A DNA stretch of 64,000 nt. Source: CAVSMC01 sp963728935 (lineage in GTDB: Bacteria; Pseudomonadota; Gammaproteobacteria; Burkholderiales; Casimicrobiaceae). The stretch spans positions 1,612,001 through 1,676,000 of the forward strand of contig CAVSMC010000001.1 of NCBI GenBank assembly GCA_963728935.1, in the 5' to 3' direction. Below are positions 27,608 to 39,735 of this stretch, one piece after another (within the stretch, counting starts at the first letter, position 1; each line of letters starts with the position of its first letter). The translations under genes were made by a program, and so were the position numbers. Under the pieces are notes generated by a model. It was not told the origin of the DNA, did no database searches, and saw only the letters and a program-made list of their open reading frames with translations.

Positions 27608-28255
27608 TCAGGCGGGCTGTCCGAGATTGAAGAACTCGCGCCGCCCGCGCATCGAGCCGATGCGCGCGAGCAGCAGCTCGACGTGCTCGGCGTTGGCGAC
27701 GAAGTTGAGCCGTTCGCTGTTGACGATCAGCAGCGGCGCCGCATCGTATTGATAGAAGTAGCGGCTGTAGGCGTCGGCGATTCGCGCCAGATAGTGCTCC
27801 GAGATCCGCCGCTCGTAATCGACGCCGCGACGGTGCACGCGCTCGACCAGCGTTGCGACCGGCGCCTGCAGATAGACGACCAGATCGGGCGTGGGCGCTT
27901 GCGGCTTCAGGTGCGAATAGACCTTTTCGTACAACCGGTACTCGGCGTCGCTCAAGTTGAGCCGCGCGAACAGAGGGTCCTTGTCGAGCAGGAAATCGCC
28001 GACGATCGCGTGCCGGAACATGTCGAGTTGGCCCACACTGGTCAATTGGTCGGCGCGCTGGAACAGGAAGTTGAGCTGCGTGGGCAGCGCGTAGCGCGCG
28101 ATGTCTTCGTAGAAGCGCGCGAGGAACGGATTGTCCTCCGGACGCTCGAGCAGCGTCTCCGCCGAAAGCCGCTGCGCGAGCTCGAGCGCAAGGCTCGTCT
28201 TGCCCGCGCCGATCGGGCCTTCGACGACGACGTAGCGGCACTTGTCGAGGTCCAT
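27608..28255 (-). CDS. Deoxynucleoside kinase-family protein
   Basis: The product is 215 residues with a P-loop (GPIGAGKTS, residues 13-21) and the family blocks LLERPEDNPFLARFYED and SHLKPQAPTPDLVVYL. In Betaproteobacteria such a gene normally sits between folK and panB. It probably phosphorylates deoxynucleosides. It starts 23 bases past the folK stop. Exact substrate cannot be read. Confidence 0.88.
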   Translation of the reverse strand: MDLDKCRYVVVEGPIGAGKTSLALELAQRLSAETLLERPEDNPFLARFYEDIARYALPTQLNFLFQRADQLTSVGQLDMFRHAIVGDFLLDKDPLFARLNLSDAEYRLYEKVYSHLKPQAPTPDLVVYLQAPVATLVERVHRRGVDYERRISEHYLARIADAYSRYFYQYDAAPLLIVNSERLNFVANAEHVELLLARIGSMRGRREFFNLGQPA

Positions 28256-28278
28256 CGGTGCGGCAACTGGGAGGCGCT

Positions 28279-28788
28279 CTAGTGAAGCCGATGCCTGCGC
28301 GTGCGTCCGATTCGCTGGCTCGCGAGCGATCGCAGCAGCGACCGCGCGAGTCCTCGGCGGGGAATCCTCGCATGCGGCGCCACGTCGACGAGCGGCCGCA
28401 GCACGAATGCGCGCTCGTGCATCCGCGGATGCGGAACCGTGAGCTGCGGCAGTCGTATCCGACGGGCTCCGTATAGTAGCAAATCGAGATCGAGCCTCCG
28501 CGGCAGGTTGCGCGCTGCGCCGTGCGTGCGCTCGCGGCCGGCACGGCGCTCGATCGCGTGGAGTTGCGCGAGAAGCGATCGCGCGGCGAGGCTCGTCGAG
28601 ATCTCCGCGACGGCGTTCACATAATCGGGCTGCGGCTGCGCGGTGCCGAGCGGCGCGCTCGCGTAATTGGGCGATACGCGAAGCACGCGCGTCGCCGGCA
28701 GGCGCGCCAGCGAGCGCACCGCGTGCGCGAGCCGACGGCGTGGGTGGTCGAGGTTGCTGCCGAGCCCGACGTAAGCGCGAACGGGCAT
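28279..28788 (-). CDS. folK: 2-amino-4-hydroxy-6-hydroxymethyldihydropteridine pyrophosphokinase
   Basis: The product is 169 residues. The start MPVRAYVGLGSNLDHP and the catalytic-metal block RRLDLDLLLYG are HPPK signatures, followed by VPHPRMHERAFVLRPL. It catalyses pyrophosphate transfer from ATP in folate synthesis. The ATG overlaps the pcnB stop by one base (TGATG), so the genes are translationally linked. A basic C-terminal tail extends beyond the domain. Confidence 0.95.
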   Translation of the reverse strand: MPVRAYVGLGSNLDHPRRRLAHAVRSLARLPATRVLRVSPNYASAPLGTAQPQPDYVNAVAEISTSLAARSLLAQLHAIERRAGRERTHGAARNLPRRLDLDLLLYGARRIRLPQLTVPHPRMHERAFVLRPLVDVAPHARIPRRGLARSLLRSLASQRIGRTRRHRLH

Positions 28789-30155
28789 CAATCGGACGTC
28801 GGTTCGCGTGGCGGTTTCGGCGGCACGTCGGCATCGGCGTCGTCGCGCCGCTTGCGCCCTCGTCCGCGCGAGCGCCGCCGCGGCTTGCCGCCTTCGTCGG
28901 GGCGCAGCATTCGTTCGCGCTCCTCCGGGTTCGCATCGGCGAACGTTGCCCACCACCGCGCAAGCGATGCGCGCTCGCCCTCGAGCTCGCCGCTCGCGCA
29001 GCGCAGCTCGAGAAAGTCCCAGCCGGCGCGATAACGCGGATGGTCGAGCAGACGAAAAGGACGGCCGCCCGAGCGCTGCTCGAAGCGCGGCTGCAACGAC
29101 CAGATCTCCTTGATCGTCGCTTCGAAGCGCCGCGGGATCGCGAGCCGCTGCGCCTGCGCATCGAGCACCTTGTCCATCGCTTCGAACAGCGCCGGCATCG
29201 GCCGGTCGCCCTTCGCTTTCGCCGCGTTCCACGTCGCGAGCACCTCGTGCCACAACAGGCACGCGAACAGGAAGCCCGGCGACGCGCCGCGGCCATCGCG
29301 CACGCGCGCGTCGGTGTTCGCGAGCGCAAGGTCGATGAAACGATGGCCGAGCGGTTGCTCGAGAATCACGTCGAGCAGCGGCAGCAAGCCGTGATGCAAT
29401 CCCTGCGCGCGCAGCGCCTTCACCGTCTCGTTGGCGTGCCCGGACAGCAGCATCTTCTCCATCTCGTCGAAAAGCCGAGCCGGCGGCACGTTCTGAACGA
29501 GCTCGGAGAGCTTCGAGATCGGCGCGGCGGTCTTCGGATCGAGCTTGACGCCGAGCTTCGCCGCGAAGCGCACGGCGCGAAGCATTCGTACCGGGTCTTC
29601 GCGAAAGCGCGTCGTCGGCGCGCCGATCAACTTCAAACGCCGCGCGCGGATGTCGGCGACGCCGCCGACGAAATCCCACACTTGCTCGGTCGCCGGATCG
29701 AAGTAGAGCGCATTGATCGTGAAGTCGCGGCGCGCGGCGTCCTCCGCCTGCGTGCCGTAGACGTTGTCGGTCAGCAGACGGCCGTGCTCGTCGGTCGCGT
29801 CGTCGCCGGTCTGCGCGGCGCGGAACGTCGACACCTCGATCGTCTCGGCGCCGACGTGCACGTGCACGAGCCGGAATCGGCGGCCGATCATGTACGCGCG
29901 TCGGAAAAGGGGCTTCACCGTTTCGGGCTCGGCGTCGGTTGCGATGTCGAAGTCCTTCGGCGTGAGGCCGAGCAGCAGATCGCGCACCGCTCCGCCGACG
30001 ACGAACGCCTTGTGGCCGGCCTCGTGGAGCTTGTCGGTCACCTGCAGCGCGCCGCGCGAGATCTGCGAGCGGCGGATCGGGTGGTCCTCGGGGCCGTAGA
30101 TGCGCGGCCTGCGTCCGCTCGCCGGAAGGAGGCGTTCGATCAGACGTCGGATCAT
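28788..30155 (-). CDS. pcnB: Poly(A) polymerase I
   Basis: The product is 455 residues from ATG 30155; earlier in-frame starts up to 30323 give an unlikely Arg/Pro-rich tail. It has the nucleotidyltransferase motif GGAVRDLLLGLTPKDFDIATDA with its DxD metal pair and the downstream PolyA-pol helical region. A very basic C-terminus (RRRSRGRGRKRR) fits RNA binding. It adds poly(A) to RNA 3' ends. It is the first gene of the pcnB-folK-dgk-panB-panC operon. Confidence 0.95.
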   Translation of the reverse strand: MIRRLIERLLPASGRRPRIYGPEDHPIRRSQISRGALQVTDKLHEAGHKAFVVGGAVRDLLLGLTPKDFDIATDAEPETVKPLFRRAYMIGRRFRLVHVHVGAETIEVSTFRAAQTGDDATDEHGRLLTDNVYGTQAEDAARRDFTINALYFDPATEQVWDFVGGVADIRARRLKLIGAPTTRFREDPVRMLRAVRFAAKLGVKLDPKTAAPISKLSELVQNVPPARLFDEMEKMLLSGHANETVKALRAQGLHHGLLPLLDVILEQPLGHRFIDLALANTDARVRDGRGASPGFLFACLLWHEVLATWNAAKAKGDRPMPALFEAMDKVLDAQAQRLAIPRRFEATIKEIWSLQPRFEQRSGGRPFRLLDHPRYRAGWDFLELRCASGELEGERASLARWWATFADANPEERERMLRPDEGGKPRRRSRGRGRKRRDDADADVPPKPPREPTSD

Positions 30156-30516
30156 CGGCGCGCTTCCGGCGCGATGCGCGGGCCGCGTGCGGCCGAGCGA
30201 GCGGGCGGGAAGGGGACAGGCGCGGCGGCTTCGCCGCGGCACTGGTGGAGATCGTTCATCGAACGGGGCGCGATCATAGCATGGCGCCTTGGTCGCGCCC
30301 GCGCCGCTCCCGCGAGCGTCCACGGCCGGCGAGGCGCGCCGCGCGGCGCGGCGGCTGCATTGATCTGGATCGATTCCGCCGCCCCGCTCGCATGGCAGGA
30401 TTGAACGCTATCGCGGATAATCGATGGTTTGCGGCGGCGTCCTCGCAGGCGTCGCGACCGCTCGCGCGCGAATGTCCGCGCGTGCCATAAACTGCGGCGC
30501 CCTCCAAGGAGAGTTC
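30156..30516. other. Divergent regulatory gap between pcnB and icd
   Basis: The gap holds the promoters of both genes. A perfect 14-base GC palindrome (30336-30349) lies in the middle. AT-richer sequence near 30400-30425 (GGATAATCG) is a -10 candidate for icd. I found no extra gene. Confidence 0.4.
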
Positions 30517-31773
<1,257 letters not shown>

Positions 31774-31807
31774 CGTCGGCAGCGGCTCGCGTGGCGAGAT
31801 CCCGGAA

Positions 31808-31839
31808 AAAAAGCCCGCCGACGAACGGCGGGCTTTTTT
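31808..31839. terminator. Bidirectional terminator between icd and cspA
   Basis: A perfect stem (AGCCCGCCG / CGGCGGGCT) with loop ACGAA is flanked by A-rich and T-rich runs, so it can end icd on the plus strand and cspA on the minus strand. Confidence 0.9.
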
Positions 31840-31883
31840 CGTGCCGCTCGATGGGCGGCGCGGCGATCGACGCGCGGGATCGG

Positions 31884-32087
31884 TCAGGCGCTTTGGATGT
31901 TGCTCGCCTGCTTCCCCTTCGGCCCCTGGGTCACGTCGAAGCTGACCTTCTGGCCTTCCTTGAGCGTCTTGAAGCCTTGCATGTTGATCGCCGAGAAGTG
32001 CGCGAAAAGGTCCTCTCCGCCGTCGTCCGGGGTTATGAAACCGTAGCCTTTCGCGTCGTTGAACCACTTGACGGTTCCGGTTGCCAT
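31884..32087 (-). CDS. cspA: Cold-shock-family RNA/DNA-binding protein
   Basis: The product is 67 residues. RNP1 (KGYGFI) and RNP2 (DLFAHFS) are both present with the usual GTVKWFNDAKG start, so it is a CspA-type RNA chaperone. The promoter is called at 32215-32244, giving a leader of about 120 bases. Long leaders of this kind control cspA by temperature in other bacteria; I cannot fold this one reliably. Confidence 0.96.
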   Translation of the reverse strand: MATGTVKWFNDAKGYGFITPDDGGEDLFAHFSAINMQGFKTLKEGQKVSFDVTQGPKGKQASNIQSA

Positions 32088-32214
32088 ATGTGCTACATCC
32101 TTCGAGATGAACGGGAGATTTGTGTTTGGACGGCAAGTACCACTCGCGGCAGGCGCCTCGCGGGAAAAGCGCGGTCGAACCGGAACAGCAGCCACTTAGG
32201 AGCCAAACGGCCCC

Positions 32215-32244
32215 TTTTTACGCGCATGCTCCCGACGACGTCAA
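32215..32244 (-). promoter_or_regulatory. cspA promoter
   Basis: On the minus strand -35 TTGACG (32239-32244) is spaced 18 bp from -10 TAAAAA (32215-32220). The start point is near 32208 and the leader to the ATG is about 120 bases. Confidence 0.6.
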
Positions 32245-32332
32245 GCAGAGGCGCCGGCGGTCCGCTTCCTCTTGAAAAATCTGTTGCAATCATCAAACAT
32301 AGGGTTGGACAACCTGGTCCCCCACGTGGACG

Positions 32333-32641
32333 ATGGCCATTCAGCAGCAGGACGGCGGGCTTCTCGAAGCCGAAAAAACCCGGCTCAAGCCGCCGCCGCT
32401 CTATAAGGTGCTGTTGCTGAACGACGACTACACGCCGATGGACTTCGTCGTCGTCGTGTTGCAGACTGTGTTCGCGATGAGCCGGGAAAAGGCGACGGCG
32501 GTGATGTTGCAGGTCCACCGCGAAGGAATGGGTGTGTGCGGCACTTATACGAGAGAAGTGGCATCCGCGAAGGTCGAGCAGGTGATCGACATCGCGCGCC
32601 GCCACCAGCACCCTTTGCAGTGCACGATGGAGGAGACTTGA
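32333..32641 (+). CDS. clpS: ClpS adaptor protein
   Basis: The product is 102 residues. The ClpS core begins PPPLYKVLLLNDDYTPMDFVV, with the N-degron pocket residues and the VHREGMGVCG block; the C-terminal end is VEQVIDIARRHQHPLQCTMEE. It hands N-end-rule substrates to ClpA. It lies 77 bases before clpA, as in most proteobacteria, and diverges from cspA. Confidence 0.95.
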   Translation: MAIQQQDGGLLEAEKTRLKPPPLYKVLLLNDDYTPMDFVVVVLQTVFAMSREKATAVMLQVHREGMGVCGTYTREVASAKVEQVIDIARRHQHPLQCTMEET

Positions 32642-32718
32642 GCGTTAAGGGCTGACGCGCGTCGAATCGCTTACATTGGGTTGGCGGACGGCACGGTCAG
32701 GCAGGCGGAAGGCTGATC

Positions 32719-34986
<2,268 letters not shown>

Positions 34987-35008
34987 CGATGGATTGAGGC
35001 AACGACAG

Positions 35009-35040
35009 AACGGCGGGCGCACGGCCCGCCGTTTTGTTTT
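35009..35040 (+). terminator. Terminator after clpA
   Basis: A 10-bp stem (35009-35018 with 35024-35033), a 5-base loop and TTTTGTTTT form a classical terminator 22 bases past the clpA stop. Confidence 0.88.
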
Positions 35041-35054
35041 GCGCCGGCGGCTGT

Positions 35055-35160
35055 CGAAAAGTAGGGTCCGAAAAGTAGGGTCAGACTCGACTTTTCGTCC
35101 TCGGCTCGACATGGCGCACCGCAGCGCAAAAAGTCGAGTCTGACCCCACTTTTCCACTTT
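35055..35160. repeat. Long inverted-repeat (REP/MITE-like) element
   Basis: The arms are 35071-35095 and 35128-35153, read as AAAAGTNGGGTCAGACTC and its complement, with one mismatch in 25. The left arm is preceded by an exact 14-base tandem copy of its start (35055-35068). The 32-base centre has no gene. It lies between clpA's terminator and the fccB stop. It may be a non-autonomous hairpin element. Confidence 0.75.
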
Positions 35161-35163
35161 TCG

Positions 35164-36447
35164 CTACGCCAATGCGTCCGCCCAGATGTTGCGCGCCCAG
35201 TTCATCGCGTATCGACCTTCGAGCTCGTTCATCGCGCTCGACAAGCCGCCCGCGCCGTGCACCGGCAGCAACGTCTTCCTTTCCTTGTCGTACTGGTGGA
35301 CCGACGCGACGTGCACGACGTCCTTGTCGGTGATGAAGCTGTAGCACGTGTTGGTCAGCACCGGCGTGGGATTCGGCGGCTCGCCCGCAAGGAGCGCGAT
35401 CACCGCCGCCGCGCAGACTTTCGCATGCTGGTTCGCCATGTGGCCGGACTTCGGCATCGCTTGCGCGATCTGGATGGCGTCGCCGAGCACGTGCACGTTC
35501 TTCACCCTGACCGATTCGAACGTGAGGAAGTCGACCTCGCACCAGCGATTGTTGGCGGTGATCACGCCCGCATTGCGCGCGATCGCGCCGGCGCCGTGCG
35601 GCGGCACGACGTTCAGCACGTCGGCCTTGACGTCGTTCTGCACGTCGGACTTCGCGGTTAGCGTGCGCGCATCGACGTCGATGACGGCGTGGTTGCTGCG
35701 ATATTCGACGATGCCTTTGTACTCTTCGGCCCATGCCTTCTTGAACAGCGGTCCCTTCGAGGTGACGTCGGGATTGGCGTCGAGGATCAGAACCTTCGAT
35801 CTCGGTTTCGCGCGCTTGAAATACCACGCCACCTGGCATGCGCGCTCGTAAGGCCCGGGCGGACAGCGATAGGGCGCGGTAGGAACGGCGAGCACGTAGA
35901 CGCCGCCATCGGGCATCGCCTCCAGTTGACGGCGTAGCGCGACCGTCTGCGCGCCCGCCTTCCATGCGTGCAGCACGCGCGCCTGCGCGTCGGCGTTGTC
36001 GAGGCCGGGCAGCGCGGACCATTCGAAATCGATGGCGGGCGAGAGCACGAGCCGGTCGTACGCGAGCTCGCGGCCGCCGGCGATGCGGACGGTGCGCTTG
36101 TCGGGGTCGACCGCGACCGCGGTGTCGCGGACGATCCGAACGCCGTGGCGACGCGCAAGATTATCGTAAGGCGTCGTGATGTCCGCGAGCTGCTTGCTGC
36201 CGCCGAGAACGAGATTCGACAGCGGACACGACACGAACTCGGCGTTGGGCTCGATCAACGTGACATCGACACGGCCGTCGCTCCAAAGACGCAGGTACTT
36301 GGCCGCCGTTGCGCCGCCGTATCCGCCGCCGACGACCACGACGCGGCCCGCCGACGGTGAGCCGGACATCGTGGCGCAGCCACCCAGCATCGACAGCGCG
36401 CCGGCGCCCGCGGCCTTCAGAAATGCTCGTCGCTGCATGCGCATCAT
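35164..36447 (-). CDS. fccB: Flavocytochrome c sulfide dehydrogenase flavoprotein subunit
   Basis: The product is 427 residues. A twin-arginine-like start (MQRRAFLKAAGAG) points to periplasmic export. An N-terminal FAD/NAD(P) Rossmann motif (VVVVGGGYGGATAAKYL) is followed by the likely covalent-FAD cysteine (FVSCPLSN, C74). C195 (YRCPPGPYER) and C368 (TNTCYSF) match the redox-active pair of sulfide dehydrogenases. The start is most likely the second or fourth in-frame ATG, close to a strong AGGAGG. It oxidises sulfide with FccA as electron acceptor. FccA lies 7 bases upstream in the same operon. Confidence 0.9.
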   Translation of the reverse strand: MMRMQRRAFLKAAGAGALSMLGGCATMSGSPSAGRVVVVGGGYGGATAAKYLRLWSDGRVDVTLIEPNAEFVSCPLSNLVLGGSKQLADITTPYDNLARRHGVRIVRDTAVAVDPDKRTVRIAGGRELAYDRLVLSPAIDFEWSALPGLDNADAQARVLHAWKAGAQTVALRRQLEAMPDGGVYVLAVPTAPYRCPPGPYERACQVAWYFKRAKPRSKVLILDANPDVTSKGPLFKKAWAEEYKGIVEYRSNHAVIDVDARTLTAKSDVQNDVKADVLNVVPPHGAGAIARNAGVITANNRWCEVDFLTFESVRVKNVHVLGDAIQIAQAMPKSGHMANQHAKVCAAAVIALLAGEPPNPTPVLTNTCYSFITDKDVVHVASVHQYDKERKTLLPVHGAGGLSSAMNELEGRYAMNWARNIWADALA

Positions 36448-36454
36448 CGCCTCC

Positions 36455-36766
36455 TCATCGCGCCGGCTTCTGCGCCGCGAACCATGCGGCTACCGTTTCG
36501 ATCTGCTCGTCGGTGAAGCCTTTGGCAAGCTGATTCATTACGGTCGCCGGGCGCGCGCCGGTCTTGAACTCCTGCATCTTGCGCACGATCTCTTCCTTGG
36601 AAACGCCGGCGAGGCTCGGCACGTCGCCGACGCTCACCCCGCCGGTGCCGTGACAGTTCGCACAGGTCGCAGCGAGGCTGCGGCCTGCCGTGGGCGCGGG
36701 CGTTTGCGCCGATGCGATGCTTGCGGCGGTGAGCGCAACGGTGAGCGGCAACCATGGTCTTCGCAT
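36455..36766 (-). CDS. fccA: Cytochrome subunit of flavocytochrome c sulfide dehydrogenase
   Basis: The product is 103 residues with a signal peptide and a single haem site CANCH (C35, C38, H39). Some sulfide dehydrogenases carry a diheme subunit, so this shorter one is a variant. A likely distal methionine is in AKGFTDEQ-region (VMNQLAKG). It is in the periplasm and would accept electrons from FccB. The start codon at 36766 is near the AT-rich, gene-free stretch upstream of aceA. Confidence 0.88.
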   Translation of the reverse strand: MRRPWLPLTVALTAASIASAQTPAPTAGRSLAATCANCHGTGGVSVGDVPSLAGVSKEEIVRKMQEFKTGARPATVMNQLAKGFTDEQIETVAAWFAAQKPAR

Positions 36767-37417
36767 GTCGTCCTCCCGAAATCGCCGCGCGGGGCGCGCT
36801 CGCCCAGCATAAATCGGTTTGCGCGGATCGAGCTATCTCTCCAATCCTGCTGTTGCGGTCGGGCTTCCGCAATGTGGAATCACGTTCCAATTCTTCCCGG
36901 TGCGACGCCGCGACGCGCCTGACGCGGGCAGTTGAAGCTAGGACTTATAGATCAGTTAGTTACTATCCACTACGCCCACGTGGAATTGCCCGCGCCGACC
37001 CAAAAGGTAGCGCGTCGCAGCATCATTTCGGGCCCAATCCGGCGCGGGTCTTTCCGCATGCTGGAATCGTCTTCTAATGAACTGATTTTCCGAGTGTTTT
37101 TTACACCGCATTGCAAAATTAGCTCTTGTCATCGCTGTGCGGCTTTGCTAACTTTCGATCTGTCACGAGTCGACCGCCGTCCGAACCTCGACGGCGGTCG
37201 GCGTAGGGCTTGGGTAACGTTCACACCCCATCCATGCCCGCCCGACCGGCCGAGCGATCCTCTCCGGTCCGTGCAGTGCGACGCAGGCGGCTGGGTTCGC
37301 CGAACGTCGCACGAAGCGGTCCATCGCGTGCCCGTGCACTCGAAACCGCCGACCAAGGTTCCGGTCGCCGCGCGCGCGGTTCCCGGATTGGCCAGTGCAA
37401 ATGATGGGAGAACCAAC
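36767..37417. other. Long gene-free gap upstream of aceA
   Basis: This 650-base gap is the largest gap I found without a gene. AT-richer blocks (36945-36965, 37080-37165) carry promoter-like sequence. A pair of inverted GCTAAYTTT-type sites lies at 37115-37123 and 37147-37155. No RNA gene or intact reading frame was recognised, though an open frame runs through 36932-37417 in the aceA phase without a ribosome site. Confidence 0.45.
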
Positions 37418-38728
37418 ATGAACTACGATTTGGAAGCGGCCCGTTTGCGAAAGGAATGGTCCGAAAGCCCGCGCTGGAGGGGTCTCACCCGCGGCTACAC
37501 GGCAGAAGACGTCGTGCGCCTTCGCGGCTCGGTCCATATCGAGCACACGCTCGCCCGCCGCGGCGCCGAAAAGCTCTGGAAGCTGATGCAAGAAGAGCCG
37601 TATGTCAGCACGCTCGGCGCGCTGACCGGCAACCAGGCGATGCAACAAGTCAAAGCGGGACTCAAAGCCGTGTACCTCTCTGGCTGGCAGGTCGCCGCCG
37701 ACGCCAACATCTCCGGCGAGATGTATCCGGACCAGTCGTTGTACCCGGTGAACTCGGTGCCGCACGTCGTACGACGCATCAACAACGCGTTCATGCGCGC
37801 CGACCAGATCCAGCACATGGAGGGCAAGGACGACGTCGATTACTTCGCGCCGATCGTCGCCGACGCCGAAGCGGGATTCGGCGGCGTGCTGAATGCGTTC
37901 GAGCTGATGAAGGCGATGATCGAAGCGGGCGCGGCCGGCGTCCATTTCGAGGACCAGCTCGCATCGGTCAAGAAGTGCGGGCACATGGGCGGCAAAGTTC
38001 TGGTGCCGACGCGAGAAGCCGTCGAAAAGCTCGTCGCCGCACGGCTTGCTGCCGACTGCATGGGCGTGCCGACGATTCTGCTCGCGCGTACCGATGCGGA
38101 AGCGGCCGACCTGCTCACCTCCGACGTCGATGAGAACGACAAGCCGTTCTGCACGGGCGAGCGCACCGTCGAGGGTTTCTTCAAGGTGCGCAATGGCCTC
38201 GAGCAAGCCGTTTCGCGCGGGCTCGCGTACGCACCGTACGCCGATCTCATCTGGTGCGAGACCGGCAAGCCGGATCTTGCGTTTGCGCAGCAGTTCGCCG
38301 AGGCGATCCAGGCGAAGTTTCCGGACAAGAAGCTTGCCTACAATTGCTCGCCGTCGTTCAACTGGAAGAAGAACCTGGACGACGCGACGATCGCGCGGTT
38401 CCAGCGCGAGCTCGGCGCGATGGGTTACAAGTTCCAGTTCATCACGCTCGCCGGCTTCCACAGCCTCAACTACTCGATGTTCAATCTCGCGCACGGCTAC
38501 GCACGCCGCGGCATGAGCGCGTTCGTCGAGATGCAGGAAGCCGAGTTTGCGGCGGTGGAAAGAGGATTCACGGCGGTGCGTCACCAGCGCGAGGTGGGAA
38601 CCGGTTACTTCGACGCGGTGACGACGACGGTCCAGGGCAGCCAGTCGTCGACGACCGCACTGTCGCATTCGACCGAAGACGAGCAGTTTTTCGACAAGAA
38701 GAAGAGCCTGTCGGTCGCCAACGGCTGA
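37418..38728 (+). CDS. aceA: Isocitrate lyase
   Basis: The product is 436 residues. The active-site loop KKCGHMGGK (Cys 187) and the flanking blocks GVHFEDQLASV, TDAEAADLL and NCSPSFNWKKNL are all ICL signatures. It splits isocitrate to glyoxylate and succinate, so the genome can grow on acetate or fatty acids. I chose ATG 37418 with GGGAG upstream. Malate synthase was not seen in this window. A terminator follows. Confidence 0.97.
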   Translation: MNYDLEAARLRKEWSESPRWRGLTRGYTAEDVVRLRGSVHIEHTLARRGAEKLWKLMQEEPYVSTLGALTGNQAMQQVKAGLKAVYLSGWQVAADANISGEMYPDQSLYPVNSVPHVVRRINNAFMRADQIQHMEGKDDVDYFAPIVADAEAGFGGVLNAFELMKAMIEAGAAGVHFEDQLASVKKCGHMGGKVLVPTREAVEKLVAARLAADCMGVPTILLARTDAEAADLLTSDVDENDKPFCTGERTVEGFFKVRNGLEQAVSRGLAYAPYADLIWCETGKPDLAFAQQFAEAIQAKFPDKKLAYNCSPSFNWKKNLDDATIARFQRELGAMGYKFQFITLAGFHSLNYSMFNLAHGYARRGMSAFVEMQEAEFAAVERGFTAVRHQREVGTGYFDAVTTTVQGSQSSTTALSHSTEDEQFFDKKKSLSVANG

Positions 38729-38748
38729 ACGATTCGGTTCTCCTCCGG

Positions 38749-38783
38749 CCGCGCCGCCCGCAAAGGGGGCGCGGTTTTCTTTT
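38749..38783 (+). terminator. Terminator after aceA
   Basis: The stem CCGCGCC (38749-38755) pairs with GGCGCGG (38768-38774), followed by TTTTCTTTT. Confidence 0.8.
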
Positions 38784-38908
38784 CCCGCGCTCTTCCGCGG
38801 GCCGTCGTCTCCATGCCGCGGTCGAGTTGTCGAGCGCCAGCGGCGACTCGCGATTGCTCGCACGGGATCGGCGCTTCGCGCCCGGATGCGACCTCGCCGC
38901 TCGCACCG

Positions 38909-39697
38909 CTAGGCGTCCTCGTCGACCGGTACCGTGTAGTTGAGCGCGAGCCTTCCGCCGTCGGGATAGATCGTCTGACCGGTCAGGTACGAAGCGTCAT
39001 CGCTCAGCAGGAATGATGCGATCGCGGCGACTTCGGACGGCTCGCCGAGCCGCGCGAGCGGCGTGCGCGACAGGATCTTGCGCCGCGCGGCGGCATCGCC
39101 CAATACCGCGCCGCGCGCGAGCTCGGTCAAGATCGTTCCCGGCCCGATGCCGTTGACGCGAATGCGGTACGACGCGAGCGCGAGCGCCATCACTTTCGTG
39201 AGCTGATTGATGCCGCCCTTCGACACGCAGTACGGGATCTGATTGGCGATCGTCATCACCGCGTTCACCGACGACATGTTGACGATCGCGCCGCCGTTGC
39301 CCTGCGCGACCATCTGCCGTGCCGCAGCCTGTCCGCACAGGAACATCGATTTCAGATTGACGCGCAGCACGCGGTCGAAGTCTTCCTCGTCGAGATCGAG
39401 GAAATCGGCGGCGTGCACGATGCCGGCGTTGTTGACCAGCGCGTCGACGCGGCCGAACCGCTCGAGCGCCGCAGCGACCAGCGCGATCGCCGCGTCCTTG
39501 GTCGACACGTCGCCATGGACGAACACGGCGGCGGTGCCCGACGGGTCGATCGCGCGAACCGCGGCGGCGCCGTGCTCGGCGTTGACGTCCATCACGACGA
39601 TGCGCGCGCCTTCGGCGAGAAGCCGCTCGCTGCATGCGCGGCCGATGCCTTGTGCGCCTCCGGTGACGAGCGCCACTTTGCCGTCAAGCTTGCCCAT
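38909..39697 (-). CDS. SDR-family oxidoreductase
   Basis: The product is 262 residues. It has TGGAQGIG, NNAG and the active-site YCVSKGG, so it is a classical SDR with an intact catalytic set. The family covers many dehydrogenases and reductases; substrate unknown. It diverges from thpR with 38 bases between starts. Confidence 0.9.
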   Translation of the reverse strand: MGKLDGKVALVTGGAQGIGRACSERLLAEGARIVVMDVNAEHGAAAVRAIDPSGTAAVFVHGDVSTKDAAIALVAAALERFGRVDALVNNAGIVHAADFLDLDEEDFDRVLRVNLKSMFLCGQAAARQMVAQGNGGAIVNMSSVNAVMTIANQIPYCVSKGGINQLTKVMALALASYRIRVNGIGPGTILTELARGAVLGDAAARRKILSRTPLARLGEPSEVAAIASFLLSDDASYLTGQTIYPDGGRLALNYTVPVDEDA

Positions 39698-39735
39698 CGT
39701 GTCTCTCCGTTCGCCGAAGCCGCTATGCTAGCGCG

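Noticed and set aside
30336..30349. Perfect GC palindrome between pcnB and icd
   Set aside because: Fourteen GC-only bases are expected by chance in such GC-rich sequence; no further support for an operator.
30424..30516. Longer icd start with extra 31 residues
   Set aside because: The AAGGAG before ATG 30517 and the family N-terminus favour the shorter start.
36932..37417. Extended aceA frame of 162 extra codons
   Set aside because: No family match and no ribosome site; the real start at 37418 has one.
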